From positions 1-64,000 of the forward strand of contig CAJMPQ010000007.1 in NCBI GenBank assembly GCA_905215335.1: a stretch of DNA of 64,000 bases, given 5' to 3'. Position numbers and translations under genes: made by a program. Below are positions 1 to 8,855 of the stretch, piece by piece. Position 1 is the stretch's first letter, and the number at the start of each line of letters is the position of its first letter. The notes under the pieces are model-generated. The model was given only the letters and a program-made list of their open reading frames with translations. It ran no database searches and was not told the DNA's origin. The DNA is from an uncultured bacterium. Its GTDB lineage: Bacteria; Cyanobacteriota; Vampirovibrionia; Gastranaerophilales; Gastranaerophilaceae.

Positions 1-2866
1 TTCCATAACTTTCAGCGGTAAATCTATCCATTTCTGCTTTTGATAAATCTACATCCGCTACCATATTTGTATCTCCGCCTAGAGTTAAATTATTTAATAA
101 GGATACGCCAACTTGGTTATTTACCATATTTATGGTACCAGAATTTAATGTCAGATTATTACCATCTAAAACATTATCTCTAACTCCTAAATGTAAAGTT
201 GTTTTTTCCAAATCAATATACACTGGCATATACTCATGTTCAGAATCATCTGAATTCGCATCCAGCTTTGCTACAATAATTGGATATTCAGCTTTTACAT
301 CATTATTTAAGCGAACAGTACCTGTTTTATCACCCGTTATATGTAAATTATATGAATATGAGCCATTAATTTTATCATCAAATTGAACAAGTCCATTATT
401 TTTTGCTTCAAGTGTCAAATTTATTCTAGGAATTTCATTAAAATCAAAGTTGTAAATATTATTATTATCTAAATAGATAGCCTCATTAACAGAACTTATA
501 CTTCCGTCTTCTGTAGGTGTTACAACTTTGTTACCTGAAAATAAGCTAGTACCAGAATTAGCTGAAATTTTAAGATTTGAATTGGAGTAAATAGCTCCAC
601 CATGTGCAGGTTCATACCAGGTATCAGATTCAGCTTTATTATTCACAAATGATGTATTTACAAGTTCCAAAGCATTATTGTCAGTATTTAAGAGACCACC
701 GTAGTACTCATTTAAACCATCTTCCGAAGTAAATAATATATGGTCATTGATAGAAGAATCAATATCATATTGAATATTTTCGATATATTCTTCTAGAGAA
801 ATATCTTCCGGTTTATCTGTAATAGAAAACGTAATATCTTTTTCGCCAACATAATTTATATCAATATCATCACGTGAATCACTTCTAATAGAGATAGCAC
901 CACCGTACATATTTTTTGCAAGATTGCCATTAAAAAGAGAATCCTTAATTTGAACATGCGCCGGATTGGTATTTATTAAACATCCTATATTTTCTATACC
1001 CATTGCAGCATAGTGAGAGCCAAAATCTTTTATTACATTATTTTCTTCATCTACAAGTTTAAAATTAACCACACCAATAGTAAGACCATTTGAAGCCTTT
1101 AAAGCTTCTACAGCATTATATTGAGGTTTTGTAGTTGATAAAATACCAATAGCACCTCCTTCAGATGCTATATTATTTTTAAATGTTGAATTAGAAATTT
1201 TTAAATCATATCCTAAATATTTATCTAATGCCGCAGAAGAACTATCCCTGTACATAGACGTATTATCTAATAAAGAAGCTGGTCCTGGCATATTATAACT
1301 TGTATTCTTATTTAGAAGTATTGCACCTCCAATGTCTCCAGCATTACCTTCAAAATATGAATTTGATATATTAGTACTGCTAGAAAAAGTTTTACTAAGC
1401 GGAGTATTATTATAAGAATCTAATATTAAAGCCAAAGCTCCACCACCAGATTCACTAATATTACTTGTAAAAATCGAGTTTTCAATATTTAAATATAATG
1501 CATCATTTTCTTCATATGAATCCAAATATGGTTGTTTATAAAGAGCTATTGCACCACCAAAATTTGCAGTATTATTTATAAATTTACTAGAATTTACATT
1601 AGTATTTGCAGAATATCCTTCAGTAAATATTGCTCCACCCATAAAAGCTGAATTTGATACAAAATTCGCACTTATTTTATTAATGCTTTGAGAATTGTAA
1701 ATGGCTCCACCTGACATACTACTATTAAAATAATATCTTGAGCCAGCTTCAAATGTAGATTCTTCAGTATTGTTAACTACTCTATTAGAAATAAAATCTC
1801 CTGTAATTGAATTTATTACACCTGTATTGTAAATAGCTCCTCCATAAGGATCTTCAGCCGATACATAATTATTAATGAATACACCATTGATATTATCAAT
1901 TAAGCCAGAGTTATAAATAGCCCCACCTTCAGCATTACCTTTATAACTTGATGTAGCAAAATTATTAGCAAATAAACCATTTATAGTATTAATTTGAGAT
2001 TCATTCGCAATTGCTCCGCCCATCGCATTTCTATAACTGTTTGTACTACTAGATGAAACTGTATTCTGAATAAAATTTCCACTAATTCTATCAATTAGCG
2101 CATTTTCAGCATTATAAATGGCACCACCGCTAATAAAACTTTTTGACGAATAAGCTATATTATTATAATAATTTCCTGTAATAGAATTTATCTTAGCATT
2201 TTCACCAACATTAGATAGTGCCCCTCCGCCAGTTTCATGGTATGTATTGGCATTAAAAGAATTACTAATAAAATCTCCTGATACATTGTCGATTTTACCG
2301 CTATTAATAACCATACCACCATCATCATAGCTAGTTATTGTTCTGTCCAAACCAATGAAATTATCGCTGATAGAAATTTCACCATCGCTAATTTTATGTT
2401 CAACCGGTTGCTCTGCAGAAGTATTATTATATTTTATATTTATACTATCAAATGGTACTTCTGAGTTTAAATATAAATCAACATTATCAGTTTCAGATCC
2501 TTGACCAATAGTTTTTATAGAATCTTTAAGTGTAAGAGCATAATAAACTGGTTCAATTTTATCAGTTTTTTGATTGTATTCGAATTTGACTACTAAGTCG
2601 CTACGTTCTGGAGGTTCTCCGCCAATTTGAATTTTTGTTAATGTGTATACATTACCAGAGTTTATATCATTTGTAACAACTTTTGTTGTATTTACGTTAT
2701 CTTTAGCTGCGTTATTTGTTTCGCTAATAATTGAATTATCTTCTGCAGCATATGCACCATTCATGCTTAATGCCAACATTGAAGCTACAATCAAAGCATT
2801 CATTGATGTTTGTTTTGAAATTCCAAAAGTATCAGAATTGTCTGATTTTTTTATAATTTCACTCAT
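1..2866 (-). CDS. Giant secreted adhesin, Pmp/autotransporter-like, N-terminal part only
   Basis: The reading frame is open from the ATG at 2866 to the window edge (955 codons), so the C-terminus lies outside. A long signal peptide ends near residue 40 (hydrophobic core ALIVASMLALSMNGAYA, then AED). From about residue 150 onward, pairs of GGAI or GGAL and FxxN tetrapeptides recur more than ten times (for example GGAIYNSG, FINN, GGAILLN, FKNN, GGAISIRS, FVNN). This is the signature of chlamydial polymorphic outer-membrane proteins and related beta-helix passengers. Function inferred: surface attachment or type V secretion; the expected C-terminal barrel cannot be seen. Three in-frame ATGs lie close together; the one at 2866 is preferred because GAGG sits nine bases upstream. 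A small hairpin (2892-2910) lies in the leader. Low-complexity Ser/Asn composition suits an exported repeat protein. Confidence 0.82.
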   Translation of the reverse strand, partial: MSEIIKKSDNSDTFGISKQTSMNALIVASMLALSMNGAYAAEDNSIISETNNAAKDNVNTTKVVTNDINSGNVYTLTKIQIGGEPPERSDLVVKFEYNQKTDKIEPVYYALTLKDSIKTIGQGSETDNVDLYLNSEVPFDSINIKYNNTSAEQPVEHKISDGEISISDNFIGLDRTITSYDDGGMVINSGKIDNVSGDFISNSFNANTYHETGGGALSNVGENAKINSITGNYYNNIAYSSKSFISGGAIYNAENALIDRISGNFIQNTVSSSSTNSYRNAMGGAIANESQINTINGLFANNFATSSYKGNAEGGAIYNSGLIDNINGVFINNYVSAEDPYGGAIYNTGVINSITGDFISNRVVNNTEESTFEAGSRYYFNSSMSGGAIYNSQSINKISANFVSNSAFMGGAIFTEGYSANTNVNSSKFINNTANFGGAIALYKQPYLDSYEENDALYLNIENSIFTSNISESGGGALALILDSYNNTPLSKTFSSSTNISNSYFEGNAGDIGGAILLNKNTSYNMPGPASLLDNTSMYRDSSSAALDKYLGYDLKISNSTFKNNIASEGGAIGILSTTKPQYNAVEALKASNGLTIGVVNFKLVDEENNVIKDFGSHYAAMGIENIGCLINTNPAHVQIKDSLFNGNLAKNMYGGAISIRSDSRDDIDINYVGEKDITFSITDKPEDISLEEYIENIQYDIDSSINDHILFTSEDGLNEYYGGLLNTDNNALELVNTSFVNNKAESDTWYEPAHGGAIYSNSNLKISANSGTSLFSGNKVVTPTEDGSISSVNEAIYLDNNNIYNFDFNEIPRINLTLEAKNNGLVQFDDKINGSYSYNLHITGDKTGTVRLNNDVKAEYPIIVAKLDANSDDSEHEYMPVYIDLEKTTLHLGVRDNVLDGNNLTLNSGTINMVNNQVGVSLLNNLTLGGDTNMVADVDLSKAEMDRFTAESYG

Positions 2867-3066
2867 ATTCATCATCCTCAATTCACTATTATCGATATTT
2901 TTCCTATCGACATTTTAAGAAACCATCTTTATTGCTTAGGGCAAATCTTTACATTATAAAATATTGTATATCTATAACATATCTTTATTTATATATTAAA
3001 CTATTTTTACTAAAACTTCAAGCCTAATATAGTATTTAAATATTAATACAAAATAATGAGGTAAAT

Positions 3067-3948
3067 TTATTCTTCGTTGTACACAAGCTTTTTTCTCAAA
3101 TTCCATTGGATTAACGTCAAAATTAAAATTATAACGAATAAAACATATGCAATTGCACTAGCTTTTCCTACATTAAAATATTCAAATGCATTTTTATAAA
3201 TTGCATATACTAAAACATTTGTACTATCAAATGGACCACCTTGCGTCATCAAATATATTAAATCAAATATTTGAAATGAACTAATTGCTGTTATTATAAC
3301 GACAAAAAATATTGTAGGAGAAAGAAGCGGTATTGTTACGTTCTTGAAAGTTTGATATGCATTTGCACCATCTATTTTAGCAGCCTCAAACATACTTTGC
3401 GAAATAGCAGATAATGATGAGAGAAAAATAATCATATTGTAGCCAATCAATTTCCAAACAGAAACAATTATTAAAGCTGGCATTGCAAATTTTGAATTAT
3501 AAAGCCAATTTATATGTATATGTAAAACTTGATTAAGTAAGCCTATATTCGGATCAAATATCCAAGTCCAAATTATACCAATAACCACCATTGGAGTAAT
3601 GAAAGGTAAAAAATATGCTGTTTTATAAAACTCACTTCCTCTGATTTTAGAATTCAGTATCGCGGCTAATATTAATGGTAATATTACGCCAAGAATTGAA
3701 GATGAAAGTGCAAAAACAATGGTATTAATAAGAATTTTATAAAATAAATGATCTTTAAAAAGTAAAGTGTAATTCGATAAACCTACAAATTCAATTGGAT
3801 TTAGCAAATCCCATTTGGTAAAACTTAACCCAAAAGAACAAATTACAGGTATAATAATAAAAATTATAGTACCTAATAAAGCTGGTAATATAAAAATCCA
3901 AGCTGCACAATTTGGTACATTTAATAATTTTTCTAATAACTTTTTCAT
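3067..3948 (-). CDS. Carbohydrate ABC transporter permease, MalF/UgpA type
   Basis: A 293-residue inner-membrane protein with about six hydrophobic helices and the EAA loop that docks to the ATPase at residues 188-207 (EAAKIDGANAYQTFKNVTIP). The N-terminal FILPALLG...SFTKWDLL segment is typical of MalF/UgpA/LacF permeases of the CUT1 sugar uptake family. A complete importer also needs a MalG-type permease, a binding protein and an ATPase. None of these is adjacent: the next gene downstream is the adhesin and the upstream gene diverges, so it is an orphan here. No Shine-Dalgarno precedes the ATG, but a strong promoter lies only 11 bases upstream (see 3960-3988), so the mRNA leader would be very short. 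The substrate cannot be deduced. Confidence 0.9.
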   Translation of the reverse strand: MKKLLEKLLNVPNCAAWIFILPALLGTIIFIIIPVICSFGLSFTKWDLLNPIEFVGLSNYTLLFKDHLFYKILINTIVFALSSSILGVILPLILAAILNSKIRGSEFYKTAYFLPFITPMVVIGIIWTWIFDPNIGLLNQVLHIHINWLYNSKFAMPALIIVSVWKLIGYNMIIFLSSLSAISQSMFEAAKIDGANAYQTFKNVTIPLLSPTIFFVVIITAISSFQIFDLIYLMTQGGPFDSTNVLVYAIYKNAFEYFNVGKASAIAYVLFVIILILTLIQWNLRKKLVYNEE

Positions 3949-3959
3949 GATATGATTTA

Positions 3960-3988
3960 ATTATAGACTAAAGATTGGGAGATGTGAA
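3960..3988 (-). promoter_or_regulatory. Promoter of the ABC permease
   Basis: On the minus strand, TTCACA (3988-3983) is followed by exactly 17 bases and a perfect TATAAT (3965-3960). The -10 box ends 11 bases before the permease ATG, so the 5' leader would be only about 4-6 bases. The promoter also overlaps the Shine-Dalgarno GGGAG of the divergent phosphomannomutase. Confidence 0.7.
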
Positions 3989-3990
3989 TT

Positions 3991-5424
3991 ATGCAAAAAT
4001 ATGAACACGCTTTTGGAAAAAATGATATTAGAGGAATTTACGGAGAAGATATTACCGAAGAATTATTTTATAACATAGGTTTAGGTTATGTAAATTGGTT
4101 AATACAACAAAGTAACAAAGCTGTTGAAGATTTGAAAATTAGTGTTTGTATGGATGCAAGATTACATTCACCATCACTAAAAAATGCTCTAATTGCTGGA
4201 CTTTGTGATATTGGAGTAAAGCATATTGAAGATTTAGGACTTGCTCCAACACCTATAGGCTATTATTCTGAAGTAGCACATAATTTAGATGGAGCTATGA
4301 TTATTACAGCAAGTCATAATCCTAAAGAATACAATGGACTAAAAATGACTTATGCAAGACAAACTCTTAATGAAAAGCAAATAAAAGAAGTTAAAGAAAT
4401 TACATTTGAAAATTGGCATAATTTACCTAACAGTATTGAAGAAAAGAATTTTTCGACTCAAATTATTCCTGAATATATTGAAGAAATGAGAAATAAATTT
4501 GGTAAAATTGGCTCAGGTATAAAAGTTGTAGTTGATAGTGCAAATGCTACAGGTGGAATTGTTGGCCCGCAATTATATAAAGCATTAGGTTGTGAGGTTA
4601 TTGAATTATTCTCTGAACCAGATGGGACATTCCCTAACCACCATCCAAATCCAAGTGTGTTGTCAACTTTAAAAACTTTATCAGAAACTGTTGTCAAAGA
4701 AAAAGCTGATGTTGGTATCGCATTTGATGGAGATAGTGATAGAATTGGAGTTGTTGACTCTCATGGTAACCCACTTACTGGTGATAAATTATTATTAATT
4801 TATGCCCTTGATATGATAAATGATCTTGGTAAAGATTTAACAGTGGTTTCAGAAGTTAAATGTTCTCAAGTTTTATATGACACAATAAATGATACCGGAG
4901 CAAAAGCTGTTATGTGTAAAACTGGTCACGGCTACATTAAAGAAAAAATGAAAGAAACTAATGCTTTATTAGGTGGTGAAATGAGTGGACATACATTCTT
5001 CAAAGACAGATACTATGGCTTTGATGATGCGGTTTATGCAGGATGTAGAATGATTGAAATTATTGCAAAAAACAAAAAAGTAAATCCTGAATTTAAATTA
5101 GAGGAAATTCTTGTACCATTTACTAAAGTTTTTACTAGTGATGAAGTACGTTTTCCTTGTCCAAATCACTTAAAAAAAGAAGTTTTAGAATCAATGAAAA
5201 ATGCTGTTGAAAATAATCCAGACATGTTTGGCTCTGAGATAAAAGAAATTGTTACACTAGACGGTATGAGAATCGTTTTTAAGGGCGGTTTTGCATTAAT
5301 TAGACAAAGTAATACCGAACCGGTATTTACGCTTCGATTTGAGGCAAATAACGAGGCTGAGTGTAACAGATTTAAAAATACAATGATTAATTATCTAGAA
5401 GAATGCTTAAAAACTAAGGTTTAA
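3991..5424 (+). CDS. Phosphomannomutase/phosphoglucomutase
   Basis: A 477-residue alpha-D-phosphohexomutase interconverting hexose 1- and 6-phosphates for GDP-mannose or other sugar-nucleotide synthesis. All four active-site loops are canonical: catalytic serine loop TASHNP (Ser108, phosphorylated), metal loop AFDGDSDR (Asp246, Asp248, Asp250), sugar loop GGEMSGH (near 330) and phosphate loop RQSNTEP (near 445). Length and motifs match the ManB/AlgC bifunctional group, but which sugar is preferred cannot be read from sequence. GGGAG lies nine bases before the ATG. A bidirectional terminator follows. A second, much more divergent phosphohexomutase is encoded at 55239-57518. Confidence 0.93.
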   Translation: MQKYEHAFGKNDIRGIYGEDITEELFYNIGLGYVNWLIQQSNKAVEDLKISVCMDARLHSPSLKNALIAGLCDIGVKHIEDLGLAPTPIGYYSEVAHNLDGAMIITASHNPKEYNGLKMTYARQTLNEKQIKEVKEITFENWHNLPNSIEEKNFSTQIIPEYIEEMRNKFGKIGSGIKVVVDSANATGGIVGPQLYKALGCEVIELFSEPDGTFPNHHPNPSVLSTLKTLSETVVKEKADVGIAFDGDSDRIGVVDSHGNPLTGDKLLLIYALDMINDLGKDLTVVSEVKCSQVLYDTINDTGAKAVMCKTGHGYIKEKMKETNALLGGEMSGHTFFKDRYYGFDDAVYAGCRMIEIIAKNKKVNPEFKLEEILVPFTKVFTSDEVRFPCPNHLKKEVLESMKNAVENNPDMFGSEIKEIVTLDGMRIVFKGGFALIRQSNTEPVFTLRFEANNEAECNRFKNTMINYLEECLKTKV

Positions 5425-5430
5425 GAATAC

Positions 5431-5466
5431 AAAAAAACAGGTATCAATTCAGATACCTGTTTTTTT
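5431..5466. terminator. Bidirectional rho-independent terminator
   Basis: A nine-base-pair stem (ACAGGTATC / GATACCTGT, loop AATTCA) lies between an A-tract and a T-tract. It sits between convergent phosphomannomutase and rsfS and can serve both. Confidence 0.9.
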
Positions 5467-5470
5467 ATAA

Positions 5471-5866
5471 TTATTTTTGATATTCGCTAAAGTCTTTTGC
5501 AACTTCACGCCATTCATCTTCATTTACACAATATGCATGGCTCCAAAATTTTTCAATTGCATAGGTTTCGCGTTCTTCCTTGTGTAAGATGTGGACTACA
5601 ACATCGCCGTAATCAATTAAATTCCATCTATTTTTTGCATCATTTTCTTGTCTTATTGGTAAACGTGAAAATTCAGTTTTTACCTTATCTTTTGTATTTT
5701 CCATTAATGCTTTTACTTGAGGAGTAGAATCCCCTGTTGCAATTACAAAATAATCTGCAAGTGATGATACATTACTAATATTTAAAATCGTAATATCTTT
5801 AGCTAATTTATCATCTAAGAATTGCGCAATTATACATGCGAACTTGTGCGAATCTATTTCTTTCAA
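5471..5866 (-). CDS. rsfS: Ribosomal silencing factor RsfS
   Basis: A 131-residue protein of the RsfS/Iojap/DUF143 family, which binds ribosomal protein L14 and blocks joining of 30S and 50S subunits during starvation. Diagnostic segments are the central SLADYFVIATGDS and the C-terminal W.LIDYGDVVVHI with a YAIEKFW patch. The start codon is a TTG at 5866: no ATG is available, AGGTG lies just upstream and the N-terminus KEIDSHKFA aligns with the family start. It follows rpiB with a 12-base gap, so the two are probably one transcript. In many bacteria rsfS lies beside nadD; that partner is absent here. Confidence 0.93.
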   Translation of the reverse strand: MKEIDSHKFACIIAQFLDDKLAKDITILNISNVSSLADYFVIATGDSTPQVKALMENTKDKVKTEFSRLPIRQENDAKNRWNLIDYGDVVVHILHKEERETYAIEKFWSHAYCVNEDEWREVAKDFSEYQK

Positions 5867-5878
5867 TTTTTCACCTTT

Positions 5879-6313
5879 CTATTCAATCATATCAACACGG
5901 CGTTTATGTCTTCCGCCTTCAAAACCTGTTTTTAACCATATATCTACAATATCTAGAGCTAAGTGTTCACCAATAACACGTTCACCAAGACATAAAACAT
6001 TAGCATTATTGTGCGCTCTTGAAACTCTTGCAGAATAAGTATCTCCACAAAGCGCAGCTCTAATACCATGAACTTTATTTGCTGCTAATGACATGCCAAT
6101 ACCGGTTCCGCAAATTAAAATACCTCTATTTACTTCACCTGATATAACTTTTTCAGCAACTTTTCTTGCAATTTCAGGATAATCGCAAGATTCTGGAGTA
6201 TATGTACCTACATCAACAAATTCAATATTTCTTGCCTTTAAATAGTCCATAATGCTTTCTTTATAACGAAAACCACCGTGATCTGAACCAATTGCAACTT
6301 TCAAATTTTCCAT
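5879..6313 (-). CDS. rpiB: Ribose-5-phosphate isomerase B
   Basis: A 144-residue cytosolic enzyme of the RpiB/LacAB family that interconverts ribose 5-phosphate and ribulose 5-phosphate in the non-oxidative pentose phosphate pathway. Visible features are the phosphate-binding GSDHGG (residues 9-14), the catalytic cysteine in CGTGIGMS (Cys68) and the AHNNANVLCLGERV segment carrying the active-site histidine. AGGAG precedes the ATG. First gene of a two-gene unit with rsfS. It works in the same pathway as the split transketolase encoded at 36249-37073 and 60591-61559. Confidence 0.95.
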   Translation of the reverse strand: MENLKVAIGSDHGGFRYKESIMDYLKARNIEFVDVGTYTPESCDYPEIARKVAEKVISGEVNRGILICGTGIGMSLAANKVHGIRAALCGDTYSARVSRAHNNANVLCLGERVIGEHLALDIVDIWLKTGFEGGRHKRRVDMIE

Positions 6314-6406
6314 AATAAACTCCTTATATGTACTGAAAACAAAACTGTCATAATTAATTGTACAAGTTTTTTTTCAAAAAGTAAATATTATTAAATTTAA
6401 ATGATA

Positions 6407-6436
6407 CAAAAAAAGAGGCAAATATGCCTCTTAAAA
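6407..6436 (-). terminator. Terminator of the flagellar block
   Basis: The stem AAGAGGCA / TGCCTCTT with a four-base loop is followed on the minus strand by a run of seven T (A-run 6408-6414 on the plus strand). It ends the transcript of the hook/rod protein gene. Confidence 0.85.
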
Positions 6437-6463
6437 TGGAGTTTAATAATTGATATAACAGTT

Positions 6464-7303
6464 CTATGAACTGCTTACTAACTGCATGGCTTGTTGTAAT
6501 AAATCTTTATTAGATGAAATCAATTTATTAACCATTTCCATCTGCATTTTTGCCATTTGATAATATGAAATATTACCTTTAAAATCAGCATTGGAAAGTT
6601 CTAATAAGCCTGAACGAATTTCACCACAACCTAAAACCGGTTTACCTGATTCTTCAGTTTCTAAGAATTGTCCATCTTTGTACTCATATAAACCTGCTGC
6701 ATTGTGGAAATTTCTTGTAGTAATTCTGTATAAAGGAACAACTTTTTTACCACTTTCAGCTTTTCCAACAATTGTACCATCATTTTTTATTTCATATTCG
6801 TCATATTTTCCTAAATACTTACCGTTATTTGGGTCAATCCACATTTTAATACTTGTTGTAGGTACATCTAAAGCACCACCTTTTAAAGCAGTTTCTTGAT
6901 ACAAATCAGCACTTATAGCTTTTGTACCTTGCATAATTTCGCCTTTATCATTCAAAATGTATCCTTGGACAGTATTACCATTTTTTGCTCTGTAAACACC
7001 TTCTCCATCAAAAGTAAATTCACCTAATCTAGTATAAACACTACGACCATCCGGTGTTTTAGTTAAGAAAAACCCTTTACCTTCTAAAAATACATTATCA
7101 TTAGAAGTACCTGGAGTAGATTTACCTTGGCTCATTTTTTTTGCATAATCATCATTTATTGCACCTCCAAGGAAAGTTTTAAAGTTAACTTGTTTTTCTT
7201 TAAAACCTGGAGTATAAATATTTGTCATGTTGTCAGCAATAACATCCATCCAGTTTACAGTAGCATACTGCGTATTTAATGCTGTTATAAAAGCATCATT
7301 CAT
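6464..7303 (-). CDS. Flagellar hook/basal-body rod family protein (FlgE/FlgF/FlgG type)
   Basis: A 279-residue axial flagellar protein. The N-terminus carries the rod/hook signature (Q.....M.VIADNMTNIYTPGFKEKQ, residues 12-40). A central FFLTKTPDGRSVYTRLGEFTFDG block is typical of FlgG/FlgE, and the C-terminus has the conserved LELSNADFKGNI...QMAKMQMEMVNKLI segment. Both ends form the helical core of rod and hook. Length is nearer FlgF/FlgG (about 260) than a full FlgE (about 400), but its place after fliJ and fliK resembles the position of flgE in Firmicutes fla operons; the exact paralogue is left open. AGGAG precedes the ATG; six bases separate it from the fliK-like gene. Confidence 0.88.
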   Translation of the reverse strand: MNDAFITALNTQYATVNWMDVIADNMTNIYTPGFKEKQVNFKTFLGGAINDDYAKKMSQGKSTPGTSNDNVFLEGKGFFLTKTPDGRSVYTRLGEFTFDGEGVYRAKNGNTVQGYILNDKGEIMQGTKAISADLYQETALKGGALDVPTTSIKMWIDPNNGKYLGKYDEYEIKNDGTIVGKAESGKKVVPLYRITTRNFHNAAGLYEYKDGQFLETEESGKPVLGCGEIRSGLLELSNADFKGNISYYQMAKMQMEMVNKLISSNKDLLQQAMQLVSSS

Positions 7304-7308
7304 AATTC

Positions 7309-8208
7309 TTACTCTCCTTGTTGTTGCCTTTGTCTTCTTCTTTCATTTTGTTGTTTACTACTATTTGAATATGATAAATCTGTATATGGTAAATCATTTT
7401 CAACAAAAGTAGCCTTTAAGTTTTCAATATTATTTCTCAGATACTGTTCAACAGCCTTATCACCAGGAATAAAATGAGCTGCAACTGCACCATCTTTTCC
7501 TACTCTCAAAATTACAGAAACATTTTGATCAAAATCAATTCTTAATGGTTGATTATTCTCTTTTGCTGTATTAATAGCATTTAATAAAGTTTCTGAAACT
7601 TGCACGTTTTGTTTCACTTCTGCAACATCAGAGCCTGAAGCTATCATTGTATTTGCCTGAGCTTGGATGTTTTGAGCAGACACATCATTAGTTTGAGTCA
7701 AATTGATAAAAAATTGTGCATCACTTTGAGTCAATGAAACTGTATTTTTTGAATCATTATTTCCAAAACTAAATAATCCATGGGTTTTAGATACAGAATC
7801 TATCTGTTGAATGCCTGATACATTATTTGCATTATACATCATTCTTTGAATATCATTAGTCAACATTTGATTAGCATTCTGAACACTCATAGAACCATAT
7901 TGGCTGTAATCAACAGATCCATTTAATAAATCTTGATCCTTATTGGAATCTTTTGGATTATCTTTGCTTGACAAATTTTGAGAATCATTATCTTTTTTTG
8001 ACTCTACAGAATTCACTTTACTATCAGATTTTTCTACACCACTTTCATCTTTATTTTTTTCAGAAGAAGAAACTTTATTCATCTCATCTTTAAATGATGA
8101 ATCCGAAGAAGTTTTCTTAGCATTATCAGAACTTGCAGTACTAGCCGCCTGTGTAGCTGCAGATGAACTGCTAACTGATGATGTTGATGATGTTGCTTCT
8201 ATACCCAT
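7309..8208 (-). CDS. fliK: FliK-like flagellar hook-length control protein
   Basis: A 299-residue protein with a Ser/Asn/Lys-rich disordered first half (poly-Ser and SKDNPKDSNKDQD stretches) and a compact C-terminal domain from about 205 to 280 (PLRIDFDQNVSVILRVGKDG...LRNNIENLKATFVENDLPY). The pattern of a basic-acidic beta segment followed by LR..I..LK..F...GL matches the Flg_hook C-terminal domain of FliK, which switches the export gate from hook to filament substrates. Long disordered ruler plus C-terminal domain, and location between fliJ and a hook/rod gene, support the call. Sequence identity to known FliK is probably low. The last residues are Arg/Gln-rich. Confidence 0.72.
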   Translation of the reverse strand: MGIEATSSTSSVSSSSAATQAASTASSDNAKKTSSDSSFKDEMNKVSSSEKNKDESGVEKSDSKVNSVESKKDNDSQNLSSKDNPKDSNKDQDLLNGSVDYSQYGSMSVQNANQMLTNDIQRMMYNANNVSGIQQIDSVSKTHGLFSFGNNDSKNTVSLTQSDAQFFINLTQTNDVSAQNIQAQANTMIASGSDVAEVKQNVQVSETLLNAINTAKENNQPLRIDFDQNVSVILRVGKDGAVAAHFIPGDKAVEQYLRNNIENLKATFVENDLPYTDLSYSNSSKQQNERRRQRQQQGE

Positions 8209-8211
8209 AAT

Positions 8212-8700
8212 TTAGTTACCTTCTATTTCATTTAATTGTTTTAACATTTCTAACTCTTCTTCTTGAGCTCTTTCTTGTTGTTGTTTGAAGAACCTTGTTA
8301 CACCTAGTTCTGAGAATTGTTTTAGTTCGGCAGCTTTTTCTTCTTGAAGATAAATTTCTTTATTTTTTTCTTTATGCTTTTCAAGAACCTTTACTGCTTG
8401 TTCACACTTCACTAGTTTTTGGACTTCAATATCTAATTTTTTTTGTAACTCTTGCCTTACAGCCTCGAGTTGCTCAGCTTTCTGCCATAAATGCTTTAGA
8501 AAATTATCATATGTTTCATACATTCTTGGATCAGCAGAGCGCATACCTTCTTTTGTATCCAAAATATCTTGATTATTCTTCTTGATATCTTGTTCAGCTT
8601 GATAAACTGCCTTCTGAGCTTTTTGAACTTTCATTCTCTGCTCTTCTTTTTGATTTATTCTAAAATCTAAAACTTTCTGCAGTCTATATCTGAATGGCAT
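8212..8700 (-). CDS. fliJ: Flagellar export chaperone FliJ
   Basis: A 162-residue, almost wholly charged coiled-coil protein beginning F.YRLQKVLDFRINQKEE, the characteristic FliJ N-terminus. FliJ forms the stalk in the FliI ATPase ring and escorts export substrates. It is the first gene of the visible flagellar block, 3 bases from the fliK-like gene. The usual fliH-fliI partners are not upstream; rpsA and its terminator are there instead, so the export ATPase must be encoded elsewhere. No convincing promoter or strong Shine-Dalgarno was found in the 155-base gap upstream. Confidence 0.85.
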   Translation of the reverse strand: MPFRYRLQKVLDFRINQKEEQRMKVQKAQKAVYQAEQDIKKNNQDILDTKEGMRSADPRMYETYDNFLKHLWQKAEQLEAVRQELQKKLDIEVQKLVKCEQAVKVLEKHKEKNKEIYLQEEKAAELKQFSELGVTRFFKQQQERAQEEELEMLKQLNEIEGN

Positions 8701-8799
8701 GCTATTTATTACTCTTTCTTGATTTATTATGTCTTATATCAAAAGAGTTATAAACATCTAAATGTATGATATTGTTATAATGATACAAATACAAAAGTC

Positions 8800-8832
8800 A
8801 AAGAGCACTAATAAAATTTATTAGTGCTCTTT
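8800..8832 (-). terminator. Terminator of rpsA
   Basis: A 16-base perfect inverted repeat (AAAGAGCACTAATAAA and its complement, one unpaired central base). The T-tract on the minus strand is short (TTTGACTTTT). It separates rpsA from fliJ. Confidence 0.75.
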
Positions 8833-8855
8833 AATATAAATTTAAACAAATTTTA

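Noticed and set aside
2892..2910. Small hairpin (TCGATA/TATCGA) in the adhesin leader as a regulator of translation.
   Set aside because: Only six base pairs, AT-rich, and it does not cover the ribosome binding site.
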